From the NCBI RefSeq assembly GCF_052118845.1, contig NZ_JBQKGJ010000010.1, positions 33,075 to 97,074 of the forward strand: a stretch of DNA of 64,000 bases, read 5' to 3'. This document shows, one piece after another, positions 1-8,240 of this stretch (position 1 is its first letter; every line of letters begins with the position of its first letter). This DNA is from Bilifractor sp002394235 (lineage in GTDB: Bacteria; Bacillota; Clostridia; Lachnospirales; Lachnospiraceae). The notes below the pieces were generated by a model. The model ran no database searches. It was not told where the DNA came from and saw only the letters and a program-made list of their open reading frames with translations. A program made the position numbers and the translations under genes.

Positions 1-1
1 A

Positions 2-2224
2 ACATCGTCTTCCGACACGAAGTCCTCAGACGCGACAGCATTAAAATCGGAAAGTGTCACAGCTTCTTCTGATGACAAGGACAGCGCATCGGGCAGCAGT
101 CAGACTAAGGGCGATGCGGGCAGCGACAGCAAGAACAGTGACAGCAAGAGCAGTGACAGCAAAGTAGACGAAAAAATCGATGACTTCGATATTACCGACA
201 GTGTGGAAATCACTGCAGACGTCAAGGATTTCACAATGGATTCCACCTACACGGTTGCACTGACCGACGCCTTCCAGGATATCGATTTCTCGGATCTTAA
301 ATCCGCGGATGACCTTAAGGGCAAGCTCAATGATCTCGAAGAGAACACACTGAAACTCGTCAGCGGTTCCAGCGATCTCTACAATGGCGTAAAAAAGCTG
401 AACGATAAATACGGAGAGCTTGACAGCGGCATCAGTCAGTTGAAGGCAGGAATTGACAGCGCAGCAGAGGGAGTCGACAAGCTGGCATCCAGTGCACCTT
501 CGGCAGCAAGTGGAGCAAAGGCTCTGGCAGAAGGAACATCAAAATTCAAAAATGCAATAAATGGATTTTCCAGTGATACAAAAACGTTGAACAGCATATC
601 TTCAGCGGCAGCAAAGCAGGCAAGCGATACGGTTGGAGCACAGCTGAGCAACAACACTGCGATGAAGCAGCAGGCTGAGAAAGTTGGAAAGACGGCTGCA
701 CAGTCAGCGGTTCAGAACATCAACAGTCAGGCTCAGTCGATCGGTGATCAGGCGGTAGCGGGCGTGAATGCTAATCTGGATGCAAGTGCGAAAGCAGCGG
801 GAGACCAGGCAAAAGCTAAAGCAGAAGCAAGCATTGATGAACAGAAAATCGGTGATCAGGCGGCAGCGGGCGTGAATGCTAATCTGGATGCAAGTGCAGA
901 AGCAGCGAGAGACCAGGCATCTAAGGCTGCTTCGGATGCTCTGTCAGGAGATGCTGGTCTGCAGGCACTGGCTAATCAGGCAGGGATTGCAGCAGTAAGC
1001 GAGGTTCAGAAAAAAGCAGAGGCAATTAAGCAGGAAGCTAGCCAGGAAGCTAGTCAGGCAGTGTCTGGATCTGCTGATGTGACGAATGCGGCTAACCAAC
1101 TTTCCAGTGGTATCGGTACCGCTGTGGCACAATCAGTCAGCTCTACGCTTGCAACTGCGGCACAGGGAATTTCTTACAGTGTTTCTGATGATCAGATTAC
1201 AAGTTTACTGCTTCAAAGTGGAATGAATGCGAATCAGGCAGCTCAGTGTGCGTCAGCCATTGCAGGTACTATCAATCAAAATGTTAATGCTGCTATCGCG
1301 AACCAGGTTAGTCAGCTTTCCTCGCAAATCAGTGCGGATACTATCACGCAAGCTATATCCCCGTCTGTATCATCGACAGTTCAGGCAGTTGCGACAAGTG
1401 CAGCTGGAAATGCAGCGGCAGCTGCGGCTGAGTCAGCAGCAGAGACAGCAGCGCAATCTGCTGCCGCAGGGACCGTCACACAGATTCCGGCATCTATAGT
1501 AGGAAAAGCAGCAGGAGAGGCAGCGGCCAGCGCAGTGAAACAGACGGCTCCGGCGGTTGCGAGAGAAACGGCAGTTGCTACCGCAAAGCAGACGGCCGGT
1601 GAGACAGCCTCCCAGGTTGCGGAAAGCACTGTAAAGTCAGTTGCTTCTCAGGTAGCCAGAACGACAGCTACATCTGTTGCTCCTCAGGTGGCAGGTACTG
1701 TTGCTCAGCAGGTAGGCTCACAGACATTCCAGGCAGTTGCGAAGCAGTCTGGACAGGCAATGGCTTCTCAGGTGGCGAGTCAGACGTCTGAATCAGTAGC
1801 GAAGCAGGTTGTTGCTAGTTTATCAGGCTCTGTTTCCGCACTTGATACGGGTGCACAGAAACTCAGCAAAGGACTCGCAGCGCTTCCTTCCGGTGCGCAG
1901 CAGCTGCAATCCGGCATGAAGCAGCTTTCTACCGGAACGGACAAGCTTGCTTCCGGAAGCAGCCAGGTAGTCGGTGGCCTGAAGCAGCTGACTGACGGCG
2001 CGAAGGAGCTGAAGGATGGCACAAAGAAGTACAACGATGAAGGAATCAAGAAGATCACCGACGGAATTGGCGGTACTCTTGATGATCTGGATGATGTAGA
2101 AGATCGCCTGAAAGCTGTCACTTCTGATGACCTGCAGTACACGAACTACAGCGGAATCGCGAATGGAATGGACGGAACCGTTAAGTTTGTCATCACCACA
2201 GATGCAATCAAAGCAGACAAGTAA
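2..2224 (+). CDS. SG-repeat (YhgE/Pip-like) surface protein, 5'-truncated by window edge
   Basis: The frame is open from the left edge, so only the C-terminal part (about 740 residues) is present; a GTG at 203 is inside the frame and is not the likely start. The visible part begins with a Ser/Asp/Lys-rich stretch. Two blocks then match the SG-x-SG pattern of YhgE/Pip-type proteins: SGSSDLYNGVKKLNDKYGEL early, and SKGLAALPSGAQQLQSGMKQ near the end. Between them lie about 400 residues rich in Ala, Gln, Ser, Thr and Val, probably a long helical or coiled-coil stalk. This includes a near-identical duplication at 742-788 and 849-895. The end (YTNYSGIANGMDGTVKFVIT) also fits the family. No membrane segment is visible in this part. 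Known relatives are large membrane or surface proteins, some linked to type VII export or phage infection. Function here is unknown. Confidence 0.7.
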   Translation, partial: TSSSDTKSSDATALKSESVTASSDDKDSASGSSQTKGDAGSDSKNSDSKSSDSKVDEKIDDFDITDSVEITADVKDFTMDSTYTVALTDAFQDIDFSDLKSADDLKGKLNDLEENTLKLVSGSSDLYNGVKKLNDKYGELDSGISQLKAGIDSAAEGVDKLASSAPSAASGAKALAEGTSKFKNAINGFSSDTKTLNSISSAAAKQASDTVGAQLSNNTAMKQQAEKVGKTAAQSAVQNINSQAQSIGDQAVAGVNANLDASAKAAGDQAKAKAEASIDEQKIGDQAAAGVNANLDASAEAARDQASKAASDALSGDAGLQALANQAGIAAVSEVQKKAEAIKQEASQEASQAVSGSADVTNAANQLSSGIGTAVAQSVSSTLATAAQGISYSVSDDQITSLLLQSGMNANQAAQCASAIAGTINQNVNAAIANQVSQLSSQISADTITQAISPSVSSTVQAVATSAAGNAAAAAAESAAETAAQSAAAGTVTQIPASIVGKAAGEAAASAVKQTAPAVARETAVATAKQTAGETASQVAESTVKSVASQVARTTATSVAPQVAGTVAQQVGSQTFQAVAKQSGQAMASQVASQTSESVAKQVVASLSGSVSALDTGAQKLSKGLAALPSGAQQLQSGMKQLSTGTDKLASGSSQVVGGLKQLTDGAKELKDGTKKYNDEGIKKITDGIGGTLDDLDDVEDRLKAVTSDDLQYTNYSGIANGMDGTVKFVITTDAIKADK

Positions 2225-2297
2225 TAAAAACACATGATGTTCACAAATGCCCGCTATAATTGTTTGTATCATTCAAACAATTGAGAGGGCATTTTTT

Positions 2298-2951
2298 ATG
2301 AAAAAAGAAAATCGAAAAATGGCGCAGGAGCGCCGGGCGCAGCAGAGAGAAGCGGAAGTGAGAAAGCAGAAGGCGAAGAAGGTGTTTCCGATTGTAATCG
2401 TGATTGCGGTGATTGCAGTCGTTGCCATTGGAATCATTGCCACCAGTGGTCTGTTCGGCGGCAAGGAGGCAGATGGCTCCAGCGTCTCGTCTTCGTCCGG
2501 GGACATTGTAACCACAATCAACACCGACAGCACCGGAAATGCGGCTGGTACAGGGGATACAACTGCTGCATCTTCCGACAGCTCAGCATCAACAGGGACA
2601 ACATCACAGGATACAGCATCGGCAGGGGCTTCTTCCTCCGCAACGGCTTCTTCGAAGGAAACGCTGAATACGACGGAGGGAACGGTTGTACAGAAGGGCG
2701 ATACCGTAAATATCGATTATACGGGATATCTGAATGGAAAGGCATTTGACGGCGGAAGCACAAACGGAGCAGGAACCGATCTGACTCTGGGATCCGGCAC
2801 ATATATCGATGGCTTTGAGGATCAGGTTGAGGGACACAAGGTCGGGGAAACCTTTGATATCCAGGTAACCTTCCCGGAGGACTACGGCGTTTCGGATCTG
2901 AATGGACAGGAGGTTACATTTACGGTTACCATTAACGGAGTTTATCAATAA
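2298..2951 (+). CDS. Membrane-anchored FKBP-type peptidyl-prolyl isomerase
   Basis: A protein of 217 residues from ATG 2298, chosen over ATG 2247 because GAGAGGG lies just upstream and the N-terminus MKKENRKMAQERR then leads into a membrane helix. Order: basic cytoplasmic segment (1-33), one transmembrane helix (about 34-52, VFPIVIVIAVIAVVAIGIIA), a Ser/Thr/Ala-rich linker (about 55-125), and a C-terminal FKBP domain. The FKBP domain shows VQKGDTVNIDYTGYLNGKAF, LGSGTYIDGFEDQVEGHKVG and the closing VTFTVTINGVYQ. The family catalyses cis-trans isomerisation of prolyl bonds. The linker and anchor suggest that it acts on proteins folding outside the membrane. The stop codon lies inside the first unit of the tandem repeat that follows. 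Confidence 0.85.
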   Translation: MKKENRKMAQERRAQQREAEVRKQKAKKVFPIVIVIAVIAVVAIGIIATSGLFGGKEADGSSVSSSSGDIVTTINTDSTGNAAGTGDTTAASSDSSASTGTTSQDTASAGASSSATASSKETLNTTEGTVVQKGDTVNIDYTGYLNGKAFDGGSTNGAGTDLTLGSGTYIDGFEDQVEGHKVGETFDIQVTFPEDYGVSDLNGQEVTFTVTINGVYQ

Positions 2952-3058
2952 CGGAGTGTTTCAATAGTGAAGTGTTTCAATAACAGAGTGTACCAATAGC
3001 GAAGTGTTCAATAATGGAGTGTATCAATAACGAAGTGTACCAATAGCGGAGAATTACC
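2947..3058 (+). repeat. 16-bp tandem repeat, about 6.5 copies
   Basis: Units of the form AATAACGGAGTGTTTC start at 2947, 2963, 2979, 2995 (15 bp), 3010, 3026 and 3042, each with a few changes. The first unit contains the TAA stop of the FKBP gene, and every unit repeats an in-register AATAA/AATAG. No coding role is evident. Confidence 0.85.
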
Positions 3059-3081
3059 GGTATTTTGAAGTGGGGGATTTT

Positions 3082-3816
3082 ATGGGTGATTTGGATTCAC
3101 AGATTATGAAGTTAATGGCGGTGCCGGAGGAGATACGAAATCTGTTCCCCGCCGGTGGAATCAGCTTTGATGCGTTCCTGGACCTTGCGGACGCGGAGAT
3201 GGAGCCGATGCGGCGAATGTTCGCGGACTACCAGTGCGCCTGCATGGAGATTGAGACGAAGTTCAAGGTTCTGAATGAGCGTTTTTCGGTAAAATATGAC
3301 GCGAACCCGATTGAATCGATCCGGACGAGGGTCAAGAGTCCGGAGAGCATTGTGCGGAAGCTGCACGCCAGAAATCTTCCTCTGAGTATCGATTCTATAC
3401 AGGAGAATCTGGATGACATTGCGGGAATCCGGGTGATCTGCTCGTTCCAGAACGATATCTATATGCTGGCGGATAAATTTCTGGAGCAGGATGATATCAC
3501 ACTGATTGAACGGAAGGACTACATCAAGGATCCGAAGCCCAGCGGATACCGCAGCCTGCACCTGATCGTGGAGGTTCCGATCTTCACGGAAGAAGGCAAG
3601 AAAATGATGCGCGCAGAGGTGCAGCTGCGCACCATAGCGATGGACTTCTGGGCAAGTCTGGAGCATAAGCTTCGCTATAAAAAGAAGCTCTCCGACGAAC
3701 AGATGAAGGCTTTGTCCGCGGGACTTACGGAGTGCTCAAGGGTAACCGCCGAGCTGGATCAGACTATGCAGGGGGTCTACGACAAAGTCCAGAGCTTCCA
3801 GAATGGCAAATCGTAA
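3082..3816 (+). CDS. Small alarmone synthetase ((p)ppGpp synthetase, RelA/SpoT domain)
   Basis: A protein of 244 residues from ATG 3082. GTG 3070 is in frame, but the GTGGGGG ribosome site sits 5 bases before the ATG. It carries only the synthetase domain: SIRTRVKSPESIVRKL, the core DDIAGIRVICSF, KDPKPSGYRSLHLIVEVP and EVQLRTIAMDFWASLEHKL, all standard RelA_SpoT motifs. There is no HD hydrolase, TGS or ACT domain. This fits the RelP/RelQ class of single-domain synthetases, which transfer pyrophosphate from ATP to GDP or GTP in the cytoplasm. Family and activity are established knowledge. Which of the two subclasses it belongs to is not settled here. Confidence 0.92.
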   Translation: MGDLDSQIMKLMAVPEEIRNLFPAGGISFDAFLDLADAEMEPMRRMFADYQCACMEIETKFKVLNERFSVKYDANPIESIRTRVKSPESIVRKLHARNLPLSIDSIQENLDDIAGIRVICSFQNDIYMLADKFLEQDDITLIERKDYIKDPKPSGYRSLHLIVEVPIFTEEGKKMMRAEVQLRTIAMDFWASLEHKLRYKKKLSDEQMKALSAGLTECSRVTAELDQTMQGVYDKVQSFQNGKS

Positions 3817-3859
3817 CAAGCCCAAATAACGAAAGGACCAAAGAGAACCGAAAGGGCCG

Positions 3860-3922
3860 AAGACAACGTAAAAAACAAAGACAACCCAAAAAACGAAAAC
3901 AACCCAAAAAACGAAAACAACC
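3860..3922 (+). repeat. 18-bp tandem repeat, 3.5 copies
   Basis: Units of about AAGACAACCCAAAAAACG start at 3860, 3878, 3896 and 3914 (partial). The last, partial unit forms the left arm of the terminator stem that follows, so the A-rich repeat supplies the U-tract for transcripts from the minus strand. Confidence 0.8.
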
Positions 3923-3956
3923 GGAACATTATCTGCTCTGATAGTGTTCCGGTTGT
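3917..3956 (-). terminator. Intrinsic terminator of nadE
   Basis: Arms 3917-3933 (ACAACCGGAACATTATC) and 3940-3956 pair over 17 positions with one wobble around a 6-base loop. On the minus strand the stem is followed by T-rich sequence (TTGTTTTCGTTTTTTGGG). It lies just past the nadE stop. Confidence 0.85.
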
Positions 3957-4032
3957 TGTGTATCACTGCAAAATCGATCCGGGATGGCGGATGGATGCCC
4001 GGAACATCAACCCGGCTGACTGATCAAGCGGG

Positions 4033-6072
4033 TTAATTGTGGGTTTTCACAGATTGTTCCAGGCTTTCCTCCGGGATACAGAGAGCGTCGATTTCATCCA
4101 GCCAGATCCGGGCGCTGGCGTCGCTTGGCATGCGGAGATCACCCCGCGGGGAGAGGGCGACGGAACCGACCTTCGGGCCGTCCGGCAGGCAGGAACGTTT
4201 GAACTGCTGGGAGAAAAATCTCCGGTAGAAGTTCTTCAGCCATTTGAGGATTGTGGTATCGGTATATTTTCCCGCAAAGGTGCGATTGGCGATCCGATAG
4301 ATCTTCGAGGGTGTGAATTCCGCACGCAGCATATAATACAGGAAGAAGTCGTGGAGCTCATATGGCCCGACGAGATCCTCAGTTTTCTGGGAGATCACGC
4401 CGTTTTCCGGTGGCAGAAGCTCTGGGCTTACCGGAGTGTCCAGGATATCAAGCAGGATGGAGGAGAGCTTTTCCTCGCCGCAGGTGTCCGCGTAGTAGCG
4501 GACCAGATGACGGACAAGAGTCTTGGGGACGGAGCAGTTCACGGCGTACATCGACATATGATCTCCGTTGTAGGTGGCCCACCCAAGGGCAAGCTCGGAG
4601 AGGTCGCCGGTTCCGATCACGATTCCTCCGGCCTGGTTGGCGACGTCCATGAGTACCTGCGTCCGCTCTCTCGCCTGACCGTTCTCATAGGTGACGTCAT
4701 GTACGCTCATGTCGTGACCGATGTCGCGGAAGTGCAGGGTCACTGACTCGTTGAGACGGATTTCCCGGAAGGTGACGCCGAGCTCGCGTATTAAGGTGCA
4801 GGCATTCCGGTAGGTCCGGTCAGTAGTGCCGAAGCAGGGCATGGTGACGGCGATGATGCCCTCCCTTGGAAGGTTCAGCATGTCGAATGCCTTAACGGTT
4901 ACCAGAAGGGCGAGCGTGGAATCGAGACCTCCGGAAATGCCGATCACGGCGTGCGATGCGTGGATGTGGTGGAGCCTTTTCTTGAGCCCCATGGCCTGTA
5001 TGGTCAGGATTTCCTCGCAGCGCTGGTTCCTTGTAGCCGGATCCTCCGGAACAAAGGGATGCGGAGCAAAGGCGCGGGTCAGCGGGGTCTGCTCTTCCCG
5101 GAGCTGGAAGGGGATGCAGACATGATTGCCGAGCACCCAGCCGGAGGCTCCGACAGGCATGGCACTGGAGAGCACTGCCGTTTTTCCGAGGGAGGCCCCG
5201 TCCTGAGCACCATAGGCGGACGCAGTCTCAAAATCGGGGTAGGTGCTGGTTCTGCGGCGCTCCGCCGTGAGACGGCTGACGTCTATCTCAGAATAGATGA
5301 TACCGTTGCGGAAACGTCTGGATTCCGCCAGAATGGTTCCGTTCTCCGCGATGATATTGTGGCCGCCGAAGACCAGATCCTGTGTGGATTCCCCTTCACC
5401 GGCGGAGGCGTAGATGTATCCGCAGATCAGGCTGGCCGACTGCTGTGAGACCAGATTTTTCCGGTAGGTGTCCTTTCCGATCATTTCGTTGCTCGCGGAC
5501 AGGTTAGCAATCACCGTTGCCCCGCAGGCTGCATGGGAGATGCTGGGAGGACAGGGAACCCACAGGTCCTCACAGAGCTCCGCAGCGACCTTCAGCCGTG
5601 GAATTTCCTCGCAGTAGAAGAGAAGATTCATGCCAAAGGGGACCATCGAGCCAAGCCACTCGACGGTTTCGTGTCCGGGCGTGAACTGCCGGCGCTCATA
5701 GAACTCATTATAGGTCGGCAGATTTTTCTTAGGGACGAGGCCGAGGAGACGGCCGCGGTTCAGAACGGCGGCCACGTTGTACAGCTTTCCGCGAAGCTCC
5801 CACGGAAGGCCCACGAAGATCAATGCATCGGTCTTTTCCGTTTCATGAAGGATCCGGTTCAGCTGTCTTCTTGCCTCTGCGATCAGGAGATCCTGCAGAA
5901 ACAGATCATGGCATGTATATCCGGTGATGCAGAGCTCCGGAAACACCATGATCTTCGCGTGCGCCTTCTCCATTTCTCTGATCTGTGCCAGGATCGCATC
6001 CGCATTGGCAACGCAGTCACCAACGGTTACATCCGGTGTTCCTGCAGCAACTTTGATAAATCCGTCTTTCAT
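4033..6072 (-). CDS. nadE: Glutamine-dependent NAD+ synthetase
   Basis: A protein of 679 residues with both expected domains. The N-terminal nitrilase-type glutaminase has Glu46 (FPELCITGY), Lys115 (VPKKNLPTYNEFYE) and Cys167 (AAELCEDLWVPCPPS), the family's catalytic triad. The C-terminal synthetase has the PP-loop SGGLDST at 380-386 and IGTGDLSELALGW. The enzyme makes NAD+ from deamido-NAD+ and ATP, using ammonia released from glutamine; it is cytoplasmic. The length is typical for the two-domain form. GGGAGG lies upstream of the ATG on the minus strand. It stands alone, with its own terminator. Confidence 0.97.
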   Translation of the reverse strand: MKDGFIKVAAGTPDVTVGDCVANADAILAQIREMEKAHAKIMVFPELCITGYTCHDLFLQDLLIAEARRQLNRILHETEKTDALIFVGLPWELRGKLYNVAAVLNRGRLLGLVPKKNLPTYNEFYERRQFTPGHETVEWLGSMVPFGMNLLFYCEEIPRLKVAAELCEDLWVPCPPSISHAACGATVIANLSASNEMIGKDTYRKNLVSQQSASLICGYIYASAGEGESTQDLVFGGHNIIAENGTILAESRRFRNGIIYSEIDVSRLTAERRRTSTYPDFETASAYGAQDGASLGKTAVLSSAMPVGASGWVLGNHVCIPFQLREEQTPLTRAFAPHPFVPEDPATRNQRCEEILTIQAMGLKKRLHHIHASHAVIGISGGLDSTLALLVTVKAFDMLNLPREGIIAVTMPCFGTTDRTYRNACTLIRELGVTFREIRLNESVTLHFRDIGHDMSVHDVTYENGQARERTQVLMDVANQAGGIVIGTGDLSELALGWATYNGDHMSMYAVNCSVPKTLVRHLVRYYADTCGEEKLSSILLDILDTPVSPELLPPENGVISQKTEDLVGPYELHDFFLYYMLRAEFTPSKIYRIANRTFAGKYTDTTILKWLKNFYRRFFSQQFKRSCLPDGPKVGSVALSPRGDLRMPSDASARIWLDEIDALCIPEESLEQSVKTHN

Positions 6073-6299
6073 CGTTAACCTCCCTGTTTATCGGCTTCTC
6101 TTCTAACTTTTTTCCTACTGATCAGCCCGTCCTGCCAGTGAATCAAAATAATTTTTTTAGGATTGGCATATAAAAAATTTCACGAAGACTATTACATGGA
6201 TATTATTATACATACCATTTTTTTTTGCAATGTTGATCTTTCCTCTTCATCTTATGAGGAAGCTGTGATAAAATGCAAGGGCTGATTCAGGTTCAGCAG

Positions 6300-6344
6300 C
6301 GTCAGTTCGAGACCTTCCTGACGTAATAAACAAAACTAAAGGAG
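6300..6344 (+). promoter_or_regulatory. Candidate preQ1 riboswitch before queT
   Basis: Stem CGTCAG (6300-6305) / CTGACG (6318-6323) encloses a 12-base loop and is followed by an A-rich tail (6324-6344) ending in ACTAAAGGAG. Loop bases CCTT can pair with AAGG of the tail, giving an H-type pseudoknot that would hide the ribosome site of queT. Stem, short loop and A-rich tail running into the Shine-Dalgarno match the preQ1-I layout, and the downstream gene is a queuosine-precursor transporter. Assignment is by eye and by gene context; a covariance-model search was not possible. Confidence 0.55.
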
Positions 6345-6353
6345 AATATAATA

Positions 6354-7052
6354 ATGAAAGAAAACGAGACGAAGTTCAGTAGGGCAGGATTCAGAGAAGC
6401 GGCACAGGCCGCTGCGGACGGGACGCAAGCAGGAAATGTCCATTCGGGACAGGAATGCGCGGGTCAGACGCAAGCAGGAAATGTCCGCACAGGTCAGATC
6501 CATGCGGCACACGATGGCACGGTGAGCGGAAGAATGGAACACAACCGGATTCTTTCCCTGACACAGGCGGCGATGATCGCGGCGATATATGTTGTTCTGA
6601 CATATGTCTTTTCCGCATTTTCCTTCGGCCAGGTGCAGATCCGTATCGCGGAGGCACTGACGATCCTTCCGGTCTTCACCCCGGCTGCGATACCTGGACT
6701 GTTTGTCGGATGTCTGATCGGCAACATTGCCGGAGGCGCTGTTCTTCCGGACATTATCTTTGGAAGCATTGCGACGCTGATCGGAGCTGTTGGAACGCGG
6801 CTTCTTCGTAGAAGAAATCCGGTGCTCTGCACCCTTCCGCCGATTGTGGCGAATACGATCATCGTGCCGTTTGTGCTTCGGTTTGCCTATGGCGTGAATC
6901 TTCCGATTTCGTTCATGATGCTGACGGTCGGAATCGGAGAGGTGGTTGGATGCGGCGTATTCGGTGTTCTGCTGTATTCGATTCTGAAGAGATATAAAGA
7001 GGTTATCTTCAAGACAAGTCGTTTTGAGGACAAAGCCAAAGCCGCGAAATGA
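6354..7052 (+). CDS. queT: QueT-family queuosine precursor ECF transporter S component
   Basis: A protein of 232 residues. The core matches the QueT family: QAAMIAAIYVVLTYVFSAFS, QIRIAEALTILPVFTPAAIP, GLFVGCLIGNIAGG, DIIFGSIATLIGAVGTRLL and LPPIVANTIIVPFV, forming about five or six membrane helices. QueT proteins bind a queuosine precursor and work with a shared ECF energising module, which is not in this window. The first 60 residues are a hydrophilic extension that the family usually lacks; it contains a duplicated segment (AGNVHSGQ / AGNVRTGQ) from a 20-bp DNA direct repeat near 6423 and 6469. An in-frame ATG at 6534 would give a standard length, but its ribosome site is weak. AAAGGAG before 6354 and the candidate riboswitch favour 6354. 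Confidence 0.85.
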   Translation: MKENETKFSRAGFREAAQAAADGTQAGNVHSGQECAGQTQAGNVRTGQIHAAHDGTVSGRMEHNRILSLTQAAMIAAIYVVLTYVFSAFSFGQVQIRIAEALTILPVFTPAAIPGLFVGCLIGNIAGGAVLPDIIFGSIATLIGAVGTRLLRRRNPVLCTLPPIVANTIIVPFVLRFAYGVNLPISFMMLTVGIGEVVGCGVFGVLLYSILKRYKEVIFKTSRFEDKAKAAK

Positions 7053-7161
7053 AAACAGCACTTGCTGCGTCTGTGCGTTTTCGTCTGGAAGCAGTTCTGT
7101 GATTCGTGTAAATGCTTCAGAGTTCGCGGAAGCGATTCACGGTTTGCACAAATATAAAGGA

Positions 7162-7199
7162 AGCCCACGGTTCTAAACCTGAACCGTGGGCTTTCTTTT
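7162..7199 (+). terminator. Intrinsic terminator of queT
   Basis: Perfect 12-bp stem AGCCCACGGTTC (7162-7173) with 7181-7192, 7-base loop, followed by TTTCTTTTC. Confidence 0.92.
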
Positions 7200-7264
7200 C
7201 AATGCAAGGCACCGCAGGGAGCGATGCTTTGATTATGGGAGATACTAAGCATTTTTCACGTTGA

Positions 7265-7633
7265 TCAGCGCTCTGCGATAGCCTCAATCTCACAGAGCAC
7301 TCCCTTCGGGAGATCCTTTACGGCAGTACAGCTGCGGGCCGGCTTGGAGATGAAGTGCTTCGCGTAAACCTCATTGAAGCGGGCAAAATCAGCGATATCA
7401 GCGAGGAAACAGGTGGTTTTGACTACCTTGTCCGCGCCGGATCCGGCTGCCTGAAGGATTGCCTCGACGTTTTTGCAGCTCTGCTCCGCCTGAGCTTCGA
7501 TGCCTTCCGGAATATTGCCAGTGGCGGGATCTACCGGAATCTGTCCGGAACAGAAGATGAAACCATTGCTCTCAATCGCCTGAGAGTATGGACCGATTGC
7601 AGCGGGTGCATTGGATGTTGCGATTGTCTTCAT
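7265..7633 (-). CDS. ridA: RidA family reactive imine/enamine deaminase
   Basis: A protein of 122 residues. The start at 7633 is set by AAAGGAGAG upstream; the longer frame to 7687 adds an unrelated 18 residues. Family motifs are present: APAAIGPYSQAI near the N-terminus, FCSGQIPVDPATG, the substrate-binding Arg in KPARSCTAVKDLP and the closing CEIEAIAE. RidA proteins hydrolyse reactive enamines and imines released by PLP enzymes to ketoacids and ammonia. It is monocistronic and convergent with queT. Confidence 0.95.
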   Translation of the reverse strand: MKTIATSNAPAAIGPYSQAIESNGFIFCSGQIPVDPATGNIPEGIEAQAEQSCKNVEAILQAAGSGADKVVKTTCFLADIADFARFNEVYAKHFISKPARSCTAVKDLPKGVLCEIEAIAER

Positions 7634-7858
7634 AGTGTTCTCTCCTTTGTTATGCAGATAAATTATGCAGGTAAGGTTATCTGTCACAATTGAAGTAAGT
7701 TACCGTCATGCAATACGCTGCTCCACAAATGATATTGGTTTATTGGATCTCGTTGTGTTGACTCTCCGCGGATCAGAAATATCGCAGCCGGACTTATACC
7801 ATGCATTATAAGTCACGAAAAGAGTGAATACAAGATGAATCCGGATATCGTGGTGGGT

Positions 7859-7970
7859 GGAATAAAAACGGATGCAGTCCGCTTATGAAGTGAAATAAAA
7901 CAGATGCAGTCCGCTTATAAAGTGGAATAAAATGGATGCAGGCTGCTTATGAAGCGGAATAAAACAGATT
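7859..7970 (+). repeat. 32-33-bp tandem repeat, 3.5 copies, in a 600-bp gene-free stretch
   Basis: Units beginning GGAATAAAA and carrying GATGCAGTCCGCTTATGAAG start at 7859, 7892, 7924 and 7956 (partial). The gene-free stretch 7634-8240 shows no other gene or RNA structure I can support; it must contain the promoters of ridA and of the LCP gene. Confidence 0.8.
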
Positions 7971-8240
7971 AAAGCGGCTTACACTACAATGGAAAGAACA
8001 TCAGAACTTAAAAACGAAAGATAAATTGCATTTTCTCATTCTGAAAAGAACGAAAATGAATAAATACTTGTATTTTCTGCACATTAACGACAATTCTTCC
8101 GGGGCTTTTCGGGGCGGAGACAGGGGAAAGGGACGCATGTCTGCCGGTTTTAGATAAATTTTATTTGGTTTTTAACATTTTTGTGGTACTATTTAAAGGT
8201 TATATACACTTATCGATACAGTTTGTTAAAGGTGATGATT

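Noticed and set aside
4039..5448. Plus-strand open frames opposite nadE
   Set aside because: Shadow frames of a GC-rich, well-supported gene.
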